Source: Homalodisca vitripennis
Taxonomy: Eukaryota; Arthropoda; Insecta; Hemiptera; Cicadellidae
Direction: 5' to 3'
Assembly: GCF_021130785.1 (NCBI RefSeq)
Contig: NW_025776238.1
Span: 186,001 to 250,000 of the forward strand
DNA: 64,000 nt
Shown: positions 61,078 to 64,000 of the stretch, piece after piece
Layout of the letters: every line of letters begins with the position of its first letter
How positions within the stretch are numbered: position 1 is the stretch's first letter
The notes under the pieces: model-generated
What the model saw: only the letters and a program-made list of their open reading frames with translations
What the model was told of the DNA's origin: nothing
Databases searched by the model: none
Position numbers and translations under genes: made by a program

Positions 61078-64000
61078 AATTAACATTTTCTCTTCAATAA
61101 TAAGGAATTAATAAAACAAGTTTATAAATTTTGATGGCAGGGCATACGATGAGAAATATAATCACTTAAAAACACATTAAAGACACCTGAACCTGCAGGG
61201 AGGATCAGGATAAAACTAATATTAAGATTTTATCCCATTTAAAGCACCAATTATTAATGAGGTAGGCCAAGGTAAATAGTTGCGCAGATAGGATGTAAAC
61301 CATTATTCAGAATGGTTAACTAAGTCTTTAACCTTTTCCAGTAACCAAAGAATCAGTAAGTAAAATAGGAAGATCGAGTGTTGGATTTTAGACAGTAGTG
61401 AATGGACAAAGGGATGTAAAACTTCTTCTGTACGAACTCATGTTCCAGTTACAGAACTCGTTAATGCCACACACGGCACAAGACTAATTAAAGAAAAAGT
61501 AATCTTGCCTCCAGACGTGGTGAAATCTCGTAAAAAAGTATTAAAAGTCAGTGAAGAACTTGAATCCTGAGAAAGCGTTATCAATATATATTAAAACTAA
61601 GTTGAATCGTAAATAATATGATATGATAAGAGTTCCTGTGAAAGATACATATCCGTCTTATAAAATTACTCACGAAGGAAAAATGCTTGCTACCTTGATT
61701 GTACTTCTGTCAAGGAAGGCTCTTGCGAAGTGCCTTTGCAAAAAATATTAGATCGTACTACGGAAAGAATCGTGTTCATTCAAACGAATGTTCTATCAAT
61801 TTTAAATTCTGAACAATGTCATATGAAAATAATTTTTTAATGGGGATGCGATGGGTAGCGCTGGGCACATTGATTACAAACAGAAGTTTGTGAGAGAAGA
61901 GAGTAAAGATCCTTACATTTTTTGACCTCGATTGTACCTCTCCAAATATTGGTTGTATCGCCAGGTTCTGGTAACGCTGTTGTAGTTTGGAACAACCCTC
62001 CGCCATACTCGCCTCGGTTTTGTCGCCCTACATGCTGAAAGCAAGTTCATGAAACAAAAGAAATTACTCTCTGGGAAATGCAAAATATTGAAAGATAAAT
62101 TGAAAGACTTAACAGCACCACGTACTCATTAACGACCAGCTGATTGAGGTGTCTCACACACTTTATTCAAAATGATGACTGAAGGAAGAGTGTGTAATAC
62201 TGTTACAGAAACTTTATCAGCGGTGCAAAGTTACATCTGTGGAGACACGTCAAAAGAGTTTAACGATTTAAAAAGATGCCGATGAGACCTGCCAACTCAG
62301 AAACATTGCAATTTGGATCGCAACCACTTCATGCGCGGATTAATGTTTTTGAATGTTTTATCCAATATTTTACAAGTTCAAAATTACAAAAAAATTGCAA
62401 GCTTGAGGTGAATAAAGAAAGAAGAGTGTGGAAGAAAGGAAAGAAAACTTGCAAAAATCATTCACAATTAAGATGGGCTTGAAAGCAGATAAACCCAAAC
62501 CAGATTATTGAAATACCAACGCACGGAAATGTTTTAAGAAATATAAACTAGGTACCGACTTGGGATAAGCGTAGAAGACCTCAGGTTTATGATAGCGGTA
62601 TTAAATACTGTTACTAATTAATAAAAAACAAACACTGTTCTAGAACCATCACAGAAAAGGACTGTATTGGACCCAATCTAACTAAGTTGTGGCTAAACAT
62701 AATAAATAAAAATAATAACAGAATTGAAAGATCTGCTTGTTTGAGTAGTAGTAAACCTTCTCATTGTTGAGATTATAGGTCGTAAATACTATAAATAGGA
62801 AGCTTACATTTTTCATGTAACTTCAAAAAGCATTTTAATTGAGAAATGGTTCGGGTAGTATGTATTTAAAAATCATCTTTTCATAGCAATGTTTTAAGGT
62901 GCCAGAGAAAGTGTATTTTGATAATATGAAGCAAATTATCGCAAGACAATATAGAACTAATAGTAAAGAAACAGGAAATGCTCTGTAAAAAAATAATGGA
63001 GACAGGTTTAAGTAGCGCTATATTTTAAAATTTTGTGCCTTAATTAGATGGTAGAATTCATACTAAATTTTTGGACTAAAAATAACAAAATACTTAATAA
63101 TAAAATAATATTTCTTTAGGCAAACAAATGCTTATCTATTGTTAAAGAAATAAAACACTGGAGATAACAGAATACAGTGTTTTTAAGTTGAAAACGTGGA
63201 GAATATTATAAATCTAAGAAAACATCTATAAAGGGTAAGTTTGATATGAATAATAAAATATGCATAACTATAAAAAACCTGTGATATTGTAATAGAGAAA
63301 TAATTAAAGATTGTGCGATACACATTTTTTCAAGGTTTGTATAGTGCCATTGCGTAATAAAAAATACACAAGTATTCAGCAATAGAAAACTATACTTAAA
63401 AAAAAAAAAATAGAAGACGAACTTGAAATTACTCATCGATGTCATATTGTTTTATTAAACAAGAAGCAAGAATCTTCAATAGTCATTGATTGTCACATTG
63501 AAATAGATCTTGAAAACTATATATTAGCAAGTTAGAATACTGAAATATTACTTTAGCAATGATTAATTAATACGTTAAATTATGAAAATATTGGAACAGC
63601 AACTTGTACTAATACGTACATCAGGCAAGCAGGCCTATCATGTAAAAACATTCCTGAGTGCTATGAATATATCAATCTGAAAATTGTATATTTTGTATTA
63701 TTAACAAAATATACGACATAATATAAAAACTAATATGTGATTGCCCATTTACTTTAATTTTCATATCTTGCATATTGGAATCCATGTGCTGTAACTCTAT
63801 CAGTTTTTATGTTTTAATGTTAGACTCCAAGGGTTTTTATTCATTCTTAGTGTTTCTTTTATTTACTTGGGCACATAACGACGTGACATCAAGAGAATTT
63901 GTTGGAACATTATGGCGGATCCTACTTTAATCCCATAACATCAACAGATATAGCACAGTATCTGCAATATTCGTATTTACTGTTTAGTGGCTAACAGTAA
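61078..64000. other. AT-rich non-coding stretch to the window end
   Basis: No supported gene. Parts of 61330-62480 are less AT-rich, with frames of 76 codons (61776-62006, minus) and 68 codons (62276-62482, plus) but no recognisable domain. They may be decayed coding or transposon DNA. A 12-base poly(A) run is at 63399-63410. Confidence 0.4.

Overview
This window is animal nuclear DNA, almost certainly from an insect, with no bacterial-style gene organisation. It is strongly AT-rich and long open frames are rare. Long dinucleotide microsatellites, tandem minisatellites and remnants of several eukaryotic transposon classes are scattered through it. A 5S-rRNA-derived SINE and a Tc1/mariner-superfamily transposase of the kind common in arthropods point to an insect. 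A hemipteran such as a leafhopper is my best guess, but that is inference. Most of the window reads as intron or intergenic sequence.

Layout. 1-12000: mostly featureless AT-rich DNA with a (CA)n microsatellite at 2.1-2.4 kb and a foldback hairpin at 5.2 kb. 12.0-14.9 kb: a repeat-built block bounded by an inverted ACGTGACAACGTCTT motif, then an (AC)n tract, a direct-repeat pair and a probable LINE 3' tail. 16.16-17.93 kb: a decayed Tc1/mariner-type element with a transposase pseudogene on the minus strand (one homopolymer frameshift, one TGG-to-TAG nonsense change). 23.1-25.1 kb: a degenerate tandem array of roughly 280-bp units, an unassigned 134-codon frame, an intact 5S-derived SINE with a 9-bp target-site duplication, and a second degenerate tandem repeat. 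29.6 kb: a 66-bp candidate exon on the plus strand with good splice sites. 37.4-38.7 kb: a 48-bp minisatellite of about 27.5 units with higher-order structure in its distal part. 39.6-40.6 kb: two local duplications. 42.2-43.0 kb: compound AC/AT and CT microsatellites. 43.55-43.94 kb: the best host-gene candidate, a minus-strand terminal exon with a polyadenylation signal directly after its stop. 45.2-48.5 kb: an inverted-repeat element and a hAT-like element of about 1.86 kb. 52.3-52.7 kb: a textbook MITE with 24-bp perfect terminal inverted repeats and TA duplications. 56.3-56.7 kb: a promoter/leader-like patch with a perfect CRE palindrome and a 37-codon frame in a good start context. 59.2-61.1 kb: two tandem arrays (four units of 164 bp; about seven of 61 bp).

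No complete functional gene is visible. The plus-strand candidate exon and several ...TTTTCAG|GTAAT... sites on the same strand would fit a long plus-strand intron, with the 43.6 kb gene lying on the opposite strand. That is a hypothesis. Among the mobile pieces, the SINE and the TA-flanked MITE are structurally complete, while the transposase is dead as written. I see no CRISPR array, no complete tRNA or rRNA gene and no virus-like gene.
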